This document shows positions 1-10,125 of a stretch of DNA of 32,960 nucleotides, piece after piece. Below the pieces are notes generated by a model that saw only the letters and a program-made list of their open reading frames with translations, was not told where the DNA came from and did not search any database. Location of the stretch: positions 1-32,960 of the forward strand of contig JAEZHJ010000169.1 in assembly GCA_023436925.1 (NCBI GenBank), given 5' to 3'. Positions within the stretch are counted from its first letter, which is position 1, and every line of letters begins with the position of its first letter. Source of the DNA: Actinomycetes bacterium. GTDB lineage: Bacteria; Actinomycetota; Actinomycetes; Propionibacteriales; Propionibacteriaceae. The position numbers were made by a program, and so were the translations under genes.

Positions 1-106
1 GGTGCGTCCTCCGTCGCGTCCGCCGTGCCGCGCGGGTGGTCGCGGGCTCCGGCCGCGAGCCGCGGCGAGTGTGCCGGGTGTGCCGCTCCCGGCGGCCCCG
101 CTCGGG

Positions 107-112
107 TAGGTT
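107..112 (+). promoter_or_regulatory. Possible -10 box of the mdh promoter
   Basis: TAGGTT lies about 64 bases before the mdh start and resembles actinobacterial TAGRNT -10 boxes. I see no convincing -35 box 16-18 bases upstream. The rest of positions 1-175 holds no gene that I can support; open frames there are shadows caused by the high GC content. Confidence 0.3.
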
Positions 113-175
113 CGGTGCTGGCACGGCGTCGTGAGGCGTCGGTGCCGCCCGTCGGTCGACCGAAGGAGCCCGTCC

Positions 176-1168
176 GTGTCCGTCTCCACGCCCGTCGTCG
201 TCACCGTCACCGGCGCTGCCGGTCAGATCGGGTACGCCCTCGCCTTCCGCATCGCGTCCGGCCAGCTCCTCGGACCGGACACGCCTGTGCGGCTGCGGAT
301 GCTCGAGATCCCGCCCGCGGTGAAGGCCGCCGAGGGCGTGGCGATGGAGCTCGACGACTGCGCCTTCCCGCTGCTCGACGGCATCGACGTCACGGACGAC
401 GCGAAGGCGGCCTTCGACGGCGTCGACGTGGCGCTGCTCGTCGGCGCGAGGCCGCGGACGAAGGGGATGGAGCGCGGCGACCTGCTGAGCGCGAACGGGG
501 GGATCTTCGGGCCCCAGGGCGCGGCGATCAACGCGGGCGCGGCGGACGACGTGCGCGTGCTCGTCGTCGGCAACCCCGCGAACACCAACGCGTACATCGC
601 CGCCTCGCACGCGCCGGACGTGCCGGCCGAGCGGTTCACGGCCATGACGCGCCTCGACCACAACCGCGCGCTCGCCCAGCTCCGGCAGCGCACCGGCGCG
701 GCGATCGACGACATCCGCCGGGTCGCCATCTGGGGCAACCACTCCGCGACCCAGTACCCGGACCTGTTCCACGCCGAGGTGGACGGCCGCAACGCCGCCG
801 AGGCGGTCGGTGACCAGGCCTGGATCGAGGACTACTTCATCCCGACCGTCGCCAAGCGCGGCGCGGCGATCATCGCCGCCCGGGGCGCCTCCTCGGCCGC
901 GTCGGCCGCGAACGCCACCGTCGAGCACATGCACGACTGGGTGCTCGGCAGCGCCGAGGGCGACTGGGTGTCGATGGCGGTCCCGTCCGACGGCTCCTAC
1001 GGCGTTCCGGAGGGCCTGGTGTCCTCCTTCCCGTGCGTGGTCAAGGACGGCAAGTACGAGATCGTCCAGGGCCTGGAGATCGACGCCTTCTCCCGGGCGA
1101 AGATCGACGCCTCCGTCGCCGAGCTGGTCGACGAGCGCAACGCGGTCACCGAACTCGGCCTGATCTGA
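176..1168 (+). CDS. mdh: Malate dehydrogenase (330 aa)
   Basis: Cytosolic NAD-dependent malate dehydrogenase, which interconverts malate and oxaloacetate in the TCA cycle. The GTG start at 176 is chosen because AAGGAG at 163-168 lies 7 bases upstream; an in-frame extension back to 131 has no ribosome site. Visible motifs are the Rossmann loop GAAGQIG (residues 13-19), the substrate-binding segment GARPRTKGMERGDLL (about 91-105), VGNPANTNA (131-139), RLDHNRA (159-165) and the catalytic-histidine motif IWGNHSATQYP (about 185-195). The length matches the actinobacterial family. Codon choice changes inside the gene: the first half favours CTC and ACG, while the second half favours CTG and ACC like the rest of the window. 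The N-terminal half also reads more like Cellulomonadaceae and the C-terminal half more like Propionibacteriaceae. That taxonomic impression comes from memory of family sequences, not from an alignment. Confidence 0.95.
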   Translation: MSVSTPVVVTVTGAAGQIGYALAFRIASGQLLGPDTPVRLRMLEIPPAVKAAEGVAMELDDCAFPLLDGIDVTDDAKAAFDGVDVALLVGARPRTKGMERGDLLSANGGIFGPQGAAINAGAADDVRVLVVGNPANTNAYIAASHAPDVPAERFTAMTRLDHNRALAQLRQRTGAAIDDIRRVAIWGNHSATQYPDLFHAEVDGRNAAEAVGDQAWIEDYFIPTVAKRGAAIIAARGASSAASAANATVEHMHDWVLGSAEGDWVSMAVPSDGSYGVPEGLVSSFPCVVKDGKYEIVQGLEIDAFSRAKIDASVAELVDERNAVTELGLI

Positions 1169-1174
1169 GGCCGA

Positions 1175-1212
1175 CAGCAGGGCCCCGGGGCGGTCACCCC
1201 GGGGCCCTGCTG
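1175..1212. terminator. Bidirectional hairpin between mdh and the DUF3017 gene
   Basis: A perfect 16-bp stem (1175-1190 pairing with 1197-1212; arm CAGCAGGGCCCCGGGG) encloses the 6-base loop CGGTCA. It sits between two convergent genes, 6 bases after the mdh stop and 10 bases before the DUF3017 stop. There is no clear T-tract, as is common in high-GC actinobacteria. Confidence 0.8.
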
Positions 1213-1222
1213 CATCTGGTGG

Positions 1223-1531
1223 TCAGGACCTGCTTGGCGGCACCAGGAAGGCGAGGGCGACGATGCCCACCCCGATGCCCAGCAGGACGGCCGCGTCCAG
1301 CGCCCGGCTGCGGACGGCGAGCAGGCCGACCCGCTGTTGGGGCAGCAGCCGGAACAGCCCGCCGAGTACGGCGGAGGCGCCGATGATCGTGGTGCCCAGC
1401 CGCCAGTGGCTGGTGGCCACGATCACCAGGCCGGTCACCACGCCGGCCAGCACGGTGGCCAGCGGCCACTGCCCCAGCACCTGCTGGACGAAGCTCTTCG
1501 GGGGCCGCGCGGGCGGCTGGGGCTCGGTCAT
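1223..1531 (-). CDS. DUF3017 small membrane protein (102 aa)
   Basis: A small protein with a proline-rich start and a short polar N-terminus (residues 1-20), then three hydrophobic stretches at roughly 21-43, 46-64 and 77-97. It is therefore probably an inner-membrane protein with three membrane segments. Size, sequence (an HWRLGTTIIGASAVLGGLFR core) and position directly after folD match the actinobacterial DUF3017 family, whose function is unknown. Its ATG overlaps the folD stop in an ATGA arrangement (1528-1531), so it is probably translationally coupled to folD. It is the last gene of the perM-purN-purH-folD operon. Confidence 0.85.
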   Translation of the reverse strand: MTEPQPPARPPKSFVQQVLGQWPLATVLAGVVTGLVIVATSHWRLGTTIIGASAVLGGLFRLLPQQRVGLLAVRSRALDAAVLLGIGVGIVALAFLVPPSRS

Positions 1532-2379
1532 GACGCCAGCGCCTCCGCCCGGTCGACGACATTGGACAGCAGCATGGCGCGGGTCATCGGCCCGACCCCG
1601 CCGGGGTTCGGCGCCACCCAGGACGCCTTGGCCGACACCTCCGGCGCCACGTCACCGGTGAGGCGTCCGGCCACCCGGCTGACGCCGACGTCGAGCACCA
1701 CGGCACCCTCGGCGATCAAGTCGGCCGTGATCAGGTGCGGCCGGCCGGCGGCGGCCACCACGATGTCGGCGGCCCTGGTGTGGGCGGCGAGGTCGCGGGT
1801 CCCGGTGTGGCACAGCGTCACGGTCGCATTCTCGCTGCGGCGGGTCAGGATCAGCCCGAGCGGGCGCCCGACGGTGACCCCCCGGCCCACCACGCACACC
1901 TCTGCGCCGGCAAGCGGGACCTGGTGGCGGCGCAGCAGTTCGACGATTCCGCGCGGGGTGCAGGGCAGCGGCGCCGGTTCGTCCAGCACCAGCTTGCCGA
2001 GGTTGATCGGGTGGAGGCCGTCGGCGTCCTTGGCCGGGTCGATCAGGGCGAGCATCGCGTTGGTGTCCAAATGGCGCGGCAGCGGGAGCTGGACTATGTA
2101 GCCGGTGCAGGCCGGATCGGCGTTGAGTTCCTCGATCGCGGCGGCCACCGAGGCCGCGGACGCGTCCGCCGGCAGCTCCACGCGCAGCGACTCGATCCCG
2201 ACCTCGGCGCAGTCGCGGTGCTTCATCCGCACGTAGCTCGCACTGCCCGGGTCGTCACCGACCAGCACCGTGCCCAGGCCGGGGCGCAGGCCCCGGGCGG
2301 CCAGGGCGGCCACCCGGACGGCGAGCTCGCCCTTGATCGCCTCGGCGGTCGCCCGGCCGTCCAGGATCTGCGCAGTCAT
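1528..2379 (-). CDS. folD: FolD, methylene-tetrahydrofolate dehydrogenase/cyclohydrolase (283 aa)
   Basis: Bifunctional cytosolic enzyme that converts 5,10-methylene-THF to 10-formyl-THF through an NADP-dependent dehydrogenase step and a cyclohydrolase step. The catalytic segment SYVRMKHRDCAEVGI contains Tyr49 and Lys53. KDADGLHPINLG (about 117-128), the nucleotide-binding GRGVTVGRPLG and the C-terminal PNPGGVGPMT signature are all present. Length is typical. The start is 8 bases after the purH stop, with GAGGGG just upstream. Placement after purH makes metabolic sense, since both the PurH and PurN reactions use 10-formyl-THF. Confidence 0.96.
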   Translation of the reverse strand: MTAQILDGRATAEAIKGELAVRVAALAARGLRPGLGTVLVGDDPGSASYVRMKHRDCAEVGIESLRVELPADASAASVAAAIEELNADPACTGYIVQLPLPRHLDTNAMLALIDPAKDADGLHPINLGKLVLDEPAPLPCTPRGIVELLRRHQVPLAGAEVCVVGRGVTVGRPLGLILTRRSENATVTLCHTGTRDLAAHTRAADIVVAAAGRPHLITADLIAEGAVVLDVGVSRVAGRLTGDVAPEVSAKASWVAPNPGGVGPMTRAMLLSNVVDRAEALAS

Positions 2380-2387
2380 CGAACCCC

Positions 2388-3946
<1,559 letters not shown>

Positions 3947-3947
<1 letters not shown>

Positions 3948-4522
3948 CAGTCACCTCGTCCGGCGAAGTCGTTCACATAGTCGACGAGCAGCCGGCGCTC
4001 GACGACCTTGATCCGTTCGTGCAGTTCCGCCACCGTGTCACCGGGCAGGACGTCGACCGCCTGCTGGGCCAGGATGCGGCCGGTGTCGACCCCCTCGTCC
4101 ACGGCGAACAGCGTGGCACCGGTCACCTTCACCCCGTGCGCCAGGGCGTCCTCGACGGCATGCATACCGGGGAAGGACGGCAGCAGGGCCGGGTGGGTGT
4201 TGACCATCCGGCCCTGGAACCGGGCCAGGAAGGCGGGCCCGACCAGCTTCATGAACCCGGCGCTGACCACCAGGTCGGGCTGGTAGCTCCCGACCGCCTC
4301 GGTCAGTCCGCGGTCCCAGGCCGCCCGGTCGTCGCCGCGGCGAAGCGGGTGGACGAACGTGGGAATGCCTGCCTCGGCGGCCCGGACCAGACCGTAGGCG
4401 TCGGCCCGGTCGGAGCCCACCGCCACCACCTGGGCGGCCAGCGTGCCGCCGGCCTGGGCGTCGAGCAGCGCCTGCAGCAAGGTGCCGGAGCCGGAGACCA
4501 GGACCACGAGGCGGGGCGGCAT
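3947..4522 (-). CDS. purN: PurN, phosphoribosylglycinamide formyltransferase (191 aa)
   Basis: Transfers a formyl group from 10-formyl-THF to GAR in purine synthesis. The sequence shows VLVSGSGTLLQALLDA (phosphate-binding loop, residues 7-22), the catalytic MVNTHPALLPSFPG segment (conserved Asn and His) and GATLFAVDEGVDTGRILAQ with the conserved Asp. Length is typical for bacterial PurN. It starts 4 bases after the perM-like stop codon and ends overlapping the purH start, so it is clearly cotranscribed with both. Confidence 0.96.
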
Positions 4523-4526
4523 GGGC

Positions 4527-5804
4527 CTAGCCTAGCGACGGGCCGCCGCCTGCCCTGACCACGCCCAGCACCCAGCGCACCATGCCCGCCAGCAGCGCCG
4601 ACATCACCAGCAGCGGGGCTGCGATCAGCGAGAGCTCGAGCAGCCGCGGGCCGAGTTCGACCAGCCGCAGCGAACCCAGTGCCCCGGTCGCGGCCCAGGC
4701 CGCGCCGAGCAGCAACCCGGACGTCACCGTCCCGGCGGCGATCGAGGCCAGCGCCGCGTTCGCCGCCGAGCCGACCCGGCGGGCCGGCGGGGCGAGCCTG
4801 CCGACGGTCACGATCCCGGCCAGCGCACCGGCGACCGCTCCCCCGGCCAGCCAGGCCAGGGCCGACTCCGGCGCGGCGCCGACCGGTGGCAGGGCCCCGA
4901 GCAGCGGGATCGCGGGCAGCATGCCCAGCTTGGTGCCGGACAGGCTGACCAGGGATCCGGCGCCGACCGTGAAGCCCCCGCCCAGCGCCCAGGAGACCGC
5001 CCAGACCAGCGCGGTGGGCAGGTAGACCATGGTGGTGACCGCCCAGACGAAGCGTCCGGGCGCGTCCATCCCCAGGCCGTCCTCGATGGCCGCCACCTGG
5101 TCGGCTCCGAGCAACAGGGCCAGGCCGAGCACCACGGCGCCCAGCGCGACCAGCGCCACCGCACCGGTGGCACCGCCGCGCAGCACGGCGGCCACCCCCC
5201 GCGGCAGGAGCACGTCGAGCCGCAGCCCGAGTCCCGACAGGGCGCCCACCAGCCCCGCGATGCCCGAGATCAGCAGGGGGCCGACCAGAACCGGGCCGAG
5301 GGCGTCCATCCCCGAGCCGGTGAGCGCCATGGCGGCCGCGACGACGCCGTAGCCGACGGCGGTGAGACCGGCCACCTGGCCGGCCAGGGCGAGCCGCTCG
5401 GGCAGGCTGACCGCGGTCGGGCGGGCCAGCCGGGCCTGGCCGCCGGCGAACCGGCCCACCCCGCCGGTCAGCAGGACCCCCATCAGGGTGAGCCCCAGCG
5501 GGACCAAGGTGATGGTCGACCCGGCGATCCGGGCGCCGCCGCCGTGGCCCAGCAGCCACAGCTGGGCACAGAACTGCAGCACGTCGGTGAGCGGGATCGC
5601 GCTGGCGGTGAACCAGGCGACGCCGGCGACCCCGACCAGGCACAGCCAGCCGACCAGCGCCGCGACGGCGCCGCCGACCGCTGCGGCCAGCGGCCACGGC
5701 ACCAACGGGACGGTCGCCAGACGCACCGTCCGCTCGGCGGCGGTCGGCGGGGAGGTGACCCGCAGTTGGAGGGTCTCGGGCGAGGGTCTGCTGGTACGAG
5801 GCAT
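4527..5804 (-). CDS. perM: DUF6350/PerM-like polytopic membrane protein (425 aa)
   Basis: An Ala/Gly/Leu-rich protein with around nine or ten hydrophobic segments spread over its whole length, hence an integral membrane protein. Sequence character, length and position immediately upstream of purN and purH match the DUF6350 family, whose mycobacterial member Rv0955 (PerM) is linked to cell division and persistence. The symbol rests on synteny and family resemblance, and function in this organism is inferred. I prefer the ATG at 5804, which has GGAAG a few bases upstream, to the TTG at 5828. It is the first gene of the minus-strand operon, so its promoter should lie in the 154 bases shared with the divergent gene at 5959. 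Confidence 0.75.
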   Translation of the reverse strand: MPRTSRPSPETLQLRVTSPPTAAERTVRLATVPLVPWPLAAAVGGAVAALVGWLCLVGVAGVAWFTASAIPLTDVLQFCAQLWLLGHGGGARIAGSTITLVPLGLTLMGVLLTGGVGRFAGGQARLARPTAVSLPERLALAGQVAGLTAVGYGVVAAAMALTGSGMDALGPVLVGPLLISGIAGLVGALSGLGLRLDVLLPRGVAAVLRGGATGAVALVALGAVVLGLALLLGADQVAAIEDGLGMDAPGRFVWAVTTMVYLPTALVWAVSWALGGGFTVGAGSLVSLSGTKLGMLPAIPLLGALPPVGAAPESALAWLAGGAVAGALAGIVTVGRLAPPARRVGSAANAALASIAAGTVTSGLLLGAAWAATGALGSLRLVELGPRLLELSLIAAPLLVMSALLAGMVRWVLGVVRAGGGPSLG

Positions 5805-5917
5805 CTGGCTTCCATGCTCACCCAGCAACCCGGCTGCGGGAGGTCTGACACGCGGGCCCGGGCAATCTCGCCGGCCGGCCGGGCGGCGAGCGGCTCAAGC
5901 GGGTGCCGGGCGATGGC

Positions 5918-5923
5918 TAGACT
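5918..5923 (+). promoter_or_regulatory. Possible -10 box for the gene at 5959
   Basis: TAGACT is a good actinobacterial -10 hexamer, about 35 bases before the GTG at 5959. The -35 region is weak. It lies in the divergent interval 5805-5958 shared with the perM operon. Confidence 0.35.
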
Positions 5924-5958
5924 GGTTCGGTCAGCCGCCCAGATCAAGGACCTCCCAC

Positions 5959-7743
5959 GTGACCGACACCGGATCAACGCGCCCCCGTCGGGCGCTAGGA
6001 CCGCTGCCGGACGACGAGGACGTAGCCGTCCCGCGCGGCGGGTCGCGGGGAATGCCCTTCGATCCGGACTGGACACCACCGGACACCGAGACCCAGGTGC
6101 TCCGCCGGGTGATGCCCGGGCCGGCCGCGGCGAGTCCCGGTTCGCCCGACGGCCCCGACAACTCCTGGACCCGGCACGACGAGCCCTCACCGTCCACCCC
6201 GGCAAGTCCGTCGCGTGACCGCACCTGGTCGCCCACGCCGGTCCCGCCGCCGAAGCCCGCCCCGCCCAAGCCGGTGCTGCCGCCGTCCACGGCGGACCTG
6301 CAGGCCTCCGCCGGACGCCGCTTCTCCGCCAGCACCGAGCCCTTCGAGTTCGAGCCCGCTGCGCCGCGCCGCTCCGCCACGAGCGTGAGCAGCCCGCCGA
6401 TGCTCGACTTCGAGCGTCCGGACCGTCCGGCCGACCCGGGCTCCGGCTCCCCTGCCGAACCGACCTCCCCGGCGGCCGAGGACGCCGACCAGCAGCCGGT
6501 GCGCCGCCGCTCCAGGGGCCGCGCCCTGGCCGTCATGGCGGCCGTCGTGGTGATGGCCGGCGGCGTCGCCGGCTCGGTCTACTGGCTGGAGCCGCAGGCC
6601 GGCCCGCCGGCCGGACCGACCGCCTCGCCGACCCCGTCGGCCAGCCTCGATCCGCTGCTGACCCCGTCCGACCTGGCCCCGCTCGGCGTCGGGCTGTGGA
6701 GCACCGCCTCCGGCGCGACCTCCAACCCGGTCTGCCTGACCAGTGACGACGCCATGCCGGAACCGAGCCGGACCGCCCGCCGGGTGCTGAAGGCCGACCG
6801 GGACGCCGACACGACCGTCACCCACGTGGTGGAGACCTACGCCGACCCGACCGCCGCCCGGGTGGCCTACAACGCGCGGCTGCAGCAGGCCGGCAATTGC
6901 CCCGACACGGAGGCGCTGATCGTCGAGACCGACACCGTCTCGGGGCTGGCCGACGCCGCCTTCGCGACCCAGGTCGAGATCCAGGCGAGCACTCCCGAGT
7001 ACCACGCCCTGGTGGTGAGCCAGACCGGGCGGAACCTGTCCATGATCGACCTCACCTCACCCAAGCCGACCGCGCTGGCCGACGCCGCCGAGGTGGCCGC
7101 CGAGCCGCTGGCCCGGCTGTGCAGCGGCGGCGAGGGCACCTGCCCGGCGACCGTCGCGCTGGCCGCCTCCGTCCCGGCCCCGGGCCAGTTCCCCGGGTGG
7201 CTGACCAAGGCCGACCTGCCCCGGATCACCCCCGGGGCCGGCCGGTGGGGCGCCACCCGACCTTCCGACGCGCTCACCATCCTCGGCAGCCAGTGCGAGG
7301 CGATCAACCTGCGCAAGGTCTCGGAGGCGACCGGCGCCGCCCAGCGCACCCTGCTGCTGGCCGACGACCCGGCGGCCCCGTCCGCGTTCGGCATCGACCA
7401 GGTGGTCTACACCTTCGCCTCCGGCAAGGAGGCCAAGACCTTCGGTGACAAGCTGACCAGCAACCTGGCCGACTGTGCCGACCGGGTGCCGACCGCCTCG
7501 GTGAAGAAGGGGCCCAGCACCAAGGGTGAGGCCGCCGAGGGGGTCGCCTTCACCGGCCGGTCCTTCCTGATCAAGCAGAAGACCGCCGAGGACGTCGAGG
7601 TGCCGTTCCGGGTCGCGGTGGTGCGGGTCGGGGACCACGTCGCGTACCTGCTGGCGAACCCGTCGGCCGACTTCGACTTCACCTCCGACCAGTGGAAGGC
7701 GATCATGACCCGCACCGCGCAGCGGGTCTCGCAGCTGCCCTGA
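5959..7743 (+). CDS. Membrane-anchored protein with a duplicated extracytoplasmic domain, unknown function (594 aa)
   Basis: I do not recognise a named family. Residues 1-185 are a low-complexity, Pro/Ser/Asp-rich cytoplasmic region. A basic stretch (RRRSRGR, 182-188) precedes a single membrane segment at about 189-210, then a PT-rich linker, so the C-terminal ~380 residues should lie outside the membrane. That outer part looks like two related units (about 230-380 and 395-594). Both carry a YxxxxxA-rich helix followed by a conserved Cys (AGNCPDT; LADCADR), a VVS/VVRVG strand and a final helix. The layout recalls the outer sensor domains of mycobacterial PknH-type proteins, but no kinase is attached. 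The GTG start has AAGGA at 5946-5950, 8 bases upstream. It is convergent with sucD and probably monocistronic. Confidence 0.8.
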   Translation: MTDTGSTRPRRALGPLPDDEDVAVPRGGSRGMPFDPDWTPPDTETQVLRRVMPGPAAASPGSPDGPDNSWTRHDEPSPSTPASPSRDRTWSPTPVPPPKPAPPKPVLPPSTADLQASAGRRFSASTEPFEFEPAAPRRSATSVSSPPMLDFERPDRPADPGSGSPAEPTSPAAEDADQQPVRRRSRGRALAVMAAVVVMAGGVAGSVYWLEPQAGPPAGPTASPTPSASLDPLLTPSDLAPLGVGLWSTASGATSNPVCLTSDDAMPEPSRTARRVLKADRDADTTVTHVVETYADPTAARVAYNARLQQAGNCPDTEALIVETDTVSGLADAAFATQVEIQASTPEYHALVVSQTGRNLSMIDLTSPKPTALADAAEVAAEPLARLCSGGEGTCPATVALAASVPAPGQFPGWLTKADLPRITPGAGRWGATRPSDALTILGSQCEAINLRKVSEATGAAQRTLLLADDPAAPSAFGIDQVVYTFASGKEAKTFGDKLTSNLADCADRVPTASVKKGPSTKGEAAEGVAFTGRSFLIKQKTAEDVEVPFRVAVVRVGDHVAYLLANPSADFDFTSDQWKAIMTRTAQRVSQLP

Positions 7744-7782
7744 CCGTTCCCGGCGGGGGCTGGTTCGGGCACGGCGGGGACT

Positions 7783-7804
7783 CGGTCACCGGCATCGGTG
7801 ACCG
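7783..7804. terminator. Hairpin between the 594-aa gene and sucD
   Basis: A 9-bp perfect stem (CGGTCACCG at 7783-7791 with CGGTGACCG at 7796-7804) and the tetraloop GCAT, placed between convergent genes. There is no T-tract. It probably serves both directions. Confidence 0.6.
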
Positions 7805-7811
7805 GCCCGGA

Positions 7812-8696
7812 TCACAGCGCGGCGATGATCTCCCGCATCAGGCGTGCGGTCTCGCTCGGCGTGGTTCCCACCCGGACGCCGGCCGCCTCGAGGGCTTCCT
7901 TCTTCGCCTGCGCCGTCCCGGCCGAGCCGGTCACGATGGCGCCGGCATGGCCCATCGTCTTGCCCTCGGGCGCGGTGAACCCGCCCACGTAGCCCACGAC
8001 CGGCTTGGTCATGTTGTGCTGCACGAACTCGGCGGCCCGCTCCTCGGCGTCGCCTCCGATCTCGCCGATCAGCACCACAGCGGCGGTCTCCGGGTCAGCC
8101 TCGAAGGCGGCCAGGGCGTCGATGTGGGTGGTGCCGATGATCGGGTCGCCACCGATCCCGACCGCAGTCGAGAAGCCGATGTCGCGCAGCTCGTACATCA
8201 TCTGGTAGGTCAGGGTGCCCGACTTCGAGACCAGGCCGATCCGGCCGGGGCCGGAGATGTTGCCCGGGATGATGCCCACATTGGACCGGCCGGGGGTGAT
8301 CAGGCCTGGGCAGTTGGGGCCGATCACCCGGGTGGTGCCGGCCTGCCGGGCGTAGTCGAAGAACTCCGCCGTGTCGGCGACCGGAACTCCCTCGGTGATC
8401 ACCACGGCGAGCTCGATCCCGGCGTCGACCGCCTCGACCACCGCCTGCTTGGTGAACCTGGCCGGGACGAAGATCACCGACACATTGGCACCGGTGGCCT
8501 CCTTCGCCTCGGCGACCGAGCCGAAGACCGGCACCGGGCGCTCCTCGAAGGTGACCGACTGGCCGGCCTTGCCGGGGGTGACACCGCCGACGACCCGCGT
8601 GCCGTAGGCGATCATCCGGGCGGTGTGCTTCCTGCCCTCGGAACCGGTCATCCCCTGGACGATGACCTTGGAGTTCTGGTCCAGCCAGATCGACAT
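7812..8696 (-). CDS. sucD: SucD, succinyl-CoA synthetase alpha subunit (294 aa)
   Basis: Alpha subunit of the ADP/GDP-forming succinate-CoA ligase of the TCA cycle; it binds CoA and is phosphorylated during catalysis. Visible features are VQGMTGSEGRKH (CoA-binding Rossmann region, from about 13), GPNCPGLITPG, VSKSGTLTYQ, and the active-site histidine in GKTMGHAGAIV (His250). Length is standard. It starts 14 bases after the sucC stop with AAGGGG ahead of the ATG, so sucC-sucD form one transcript. A long in-frame extension upstream is a shadow of sucC. Confidence 0.97.
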   Translation of the reverse strand: MSIWLDQNSKVIVQGMTGSEGRKHTARMIAYGTRVVGGVTPGKAGQSVTFEERPVPVFGSVAEAKEATGANVSVIFVPARFTKQAVVEAVDAGIELAVVITEGVPVADTAEFFDYARQAGTTRVIGPNCPGLITPGRSNVGIIPGNISGPGRIGLVSKSGTLTYQMMYELRDIGFSTAVGIGGDPIIGTTHIDALAAFEADPETAAVVLIGEIGGDAEERAAEFVQHNMTKPVVGYVGGFTAPEGKTMGHAGAIVTGSAGTAQAKKEALEAAGVRVGTTPSETARLMREIIAAL

Positions 8697-8710
8697 CGCG
8701 GTGTCCCCTT

Positions 8711-9886
8711 CTACTTGGCCGTGACGGCCAGTTCGGCGGCCCGGCGGGCCGCGGCGTCCATGGTGTCCTCCAGGCTGACCAGCGGGTGGGCGGCCTCGGT
8801 GAGCATGTGGCGGCCGACCTCGACCGCATTGCCGTCCAGCCGGACCACGATCGGCTTGGTCGCCTTCTCGCCCAGGATCTGCAGGGCGTCGATGATGCCG
8901 CGGGCCACCTCGCTGCAGGCGGTGATGCCGCCGAAGACGTTGACGAAGACCGACTGCACCTGGGCGTCGGACAGGATGATCTCCAGGCCGTTGGCCATCA
9001 CCTCGGCCGAGGCGCCACCACCGATGTCGAGGAAGTTGGCCGGACGCGGCGCGCCGGGCAGGTCGGCGCCCGCCTTCGCCACCACGTCCAGGGTGCTCAT
9101 CACCAGGCCGGCGCCGTTGCCGATGATGCCGACCGAGCCGTCCAGCTTCACGTAGTTCAGGCCCTTCTCGCGGGCCCTGACCTCCAGCGGGTCGTCGCTC
9201 GCCTCGTCGGCGTAGCCGGCCCACTCCGGATGGCGGAAGGCGGCGTTGTCGTCCAGGGTGACCTTGCCGTCCAGGGCGATGATCCGGCCGTCCTCGGTCT
9301 TCACCAGCGGGTTGACCTCGACCAGGGTGGCGTCGGACTCGCGGTAGACCTGGCCGAGCAGTACCAGGACGCGGGCGATCTCGGCGCGGTCCGCCTCGCG
9401 GAAGCCGGCCGCGGCGACGATCTCGTCGGCCTTGGCCTGGTCGATGCCGACGCCGGGGTCGACCGGGATCCTGGCCAGCGACTCCGGACGCTCGACCGCG
9501 AGGGTCTCGATGTCCACACCGCCCTCGACGCTGCACATCGCCAGGTAGTTGCGCTCGGCACGGTCGAGCAGCAGCGAGAAGTAGTACTCCTCGGCGATGT
9601 CGGTGCCCTCGGCGATCATGACCGCCTTGACGGTGTGGCCCTTGATGTCCATCCCGAGGATCCGGGCGGCGTGGTCGGCGGCCTCCTGCGGGGTGCGGGC
9701 GAGCTTCACGCCGCCTGCCTTGCCGCGTCCGCCCGTCTTGACCTGGGCCTTGACCACCACCAGGTCGGCGCCGAGTTCCTCGGCCGCGGCCCGGGCCTGT
9801 TCGGGGGTCGTGGCGACGATGCCCCTCAGGACGGGTACGCCGTGCCTCTCGAACAGTTCCTTGGCCTGGTACTCGAAGAGATCCAC
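8711..9886 (-). CDS. sucC: SucC, succinyl-CoA synthetase beta subunit (391 aa)
   Basis: Beta subunit of succinate-CoA ligase with an ATP-grasp nucleotide-binding domain. The N-terminal MDLFEYQAKELFERHGVP and VVKAQVKTGGRGKAGGVKL (ATP-grasp lysines) are characteristic. LVEVNPLV and LDGKVTLDDNA carry the metal-binding acidic residues, and the C-terminal domain has FLDIGGGAS and NVFGGITACSEVARGI. Length is normal. It is the first gene of the sucCD operon; the 239-base interval to the divergent M23 gene should carry both promoters. Confidence 0.97.
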   Translation of the reverse strand: MDLFEYQAKELFERHGVPVLRGIVATTPEQARAAAEELGADLVVVKAQVKTGGRGKAGGVKLARTPQEAADHAARILGMDIKGHTVKAVMIAEGTDIAEEYYFSLLLDRAERNYLAMCSVEGGVDIETLAVERPESLARIPVDPGVGIDQAKADEIVAAAGFREADRAEIARVLVLLGQVYRESDATLVEVNPLVKTEDGRIIALDGKVTLDDNAAFRHPEWAGYADEASDDPLEVRAREKGLNYVKLDGSVGIIGNGAGLVMSTLDVVAKAGADLPGAPRPANFLDIGGGASAEVMANGLEIILSDAQVQSVFVNVFGGITACSEVARGIIDALQILGEKATKPIVVRLDGNAVEVGRHMLTEAAHPLVSLEDTMDAAARRAAELAVTAK

Positions 9887-10033
9887 CGCCTGCTCCGTTC
9901 CTGTCCATGGGGGTGTCCGCCGCCCGCCGTCCGGGAGGTGACCGGGGCCCGCGAGCGAAGCCTAACCACCAATCCCCGGCCCGTGCACATCTGCGCACGA
10001 CGCCGGCCGATGGAGAACGTTTTTCACCGAATT

Positions 10034-10062
10034 CTGAGAGACAACCTGAGAAATGCTAAGCT
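10034..10062 (+). promoter_or_regulatory. Probable promoter of the M23 peptidase gene
   Basis: CTGAGA (10034-10039) and TAAGCT (10057-10062) are separated by 17 bases and act as plausible -35 and -10 boxes. TGC before TAAGCT resembles an extended -10. The region is locally A/T-richer than its surroundings. The interval 9887-10125 otherwise holds no gene. An AGGAGG at 10068-10073 is too far from the start codon to serve it. Confidence 0.4.
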
Positions 10063-10125
10063 CCCTCAGGAGGTTGGCCCGGACAACACCGGATCAGCCT
10101 TGGTACTCATCCGGACGGGGGTCGC

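Noticed and set aside
5362..5958. Upstream extension of the 594-aa protein through the perM-like gene
   Set aside because: It overlaps a conserved minus-strand gene. A GTG at 5959 with AAGGA at the right distance explains the start.
9887..10125. Riboswitch (for example a c-di-AMP type, often ahead of wall-hydrolase genes) before the M23 gene
   Set aside because: The predicted leader RNA is only about 55 bases and lacks the conserved core I would expect.
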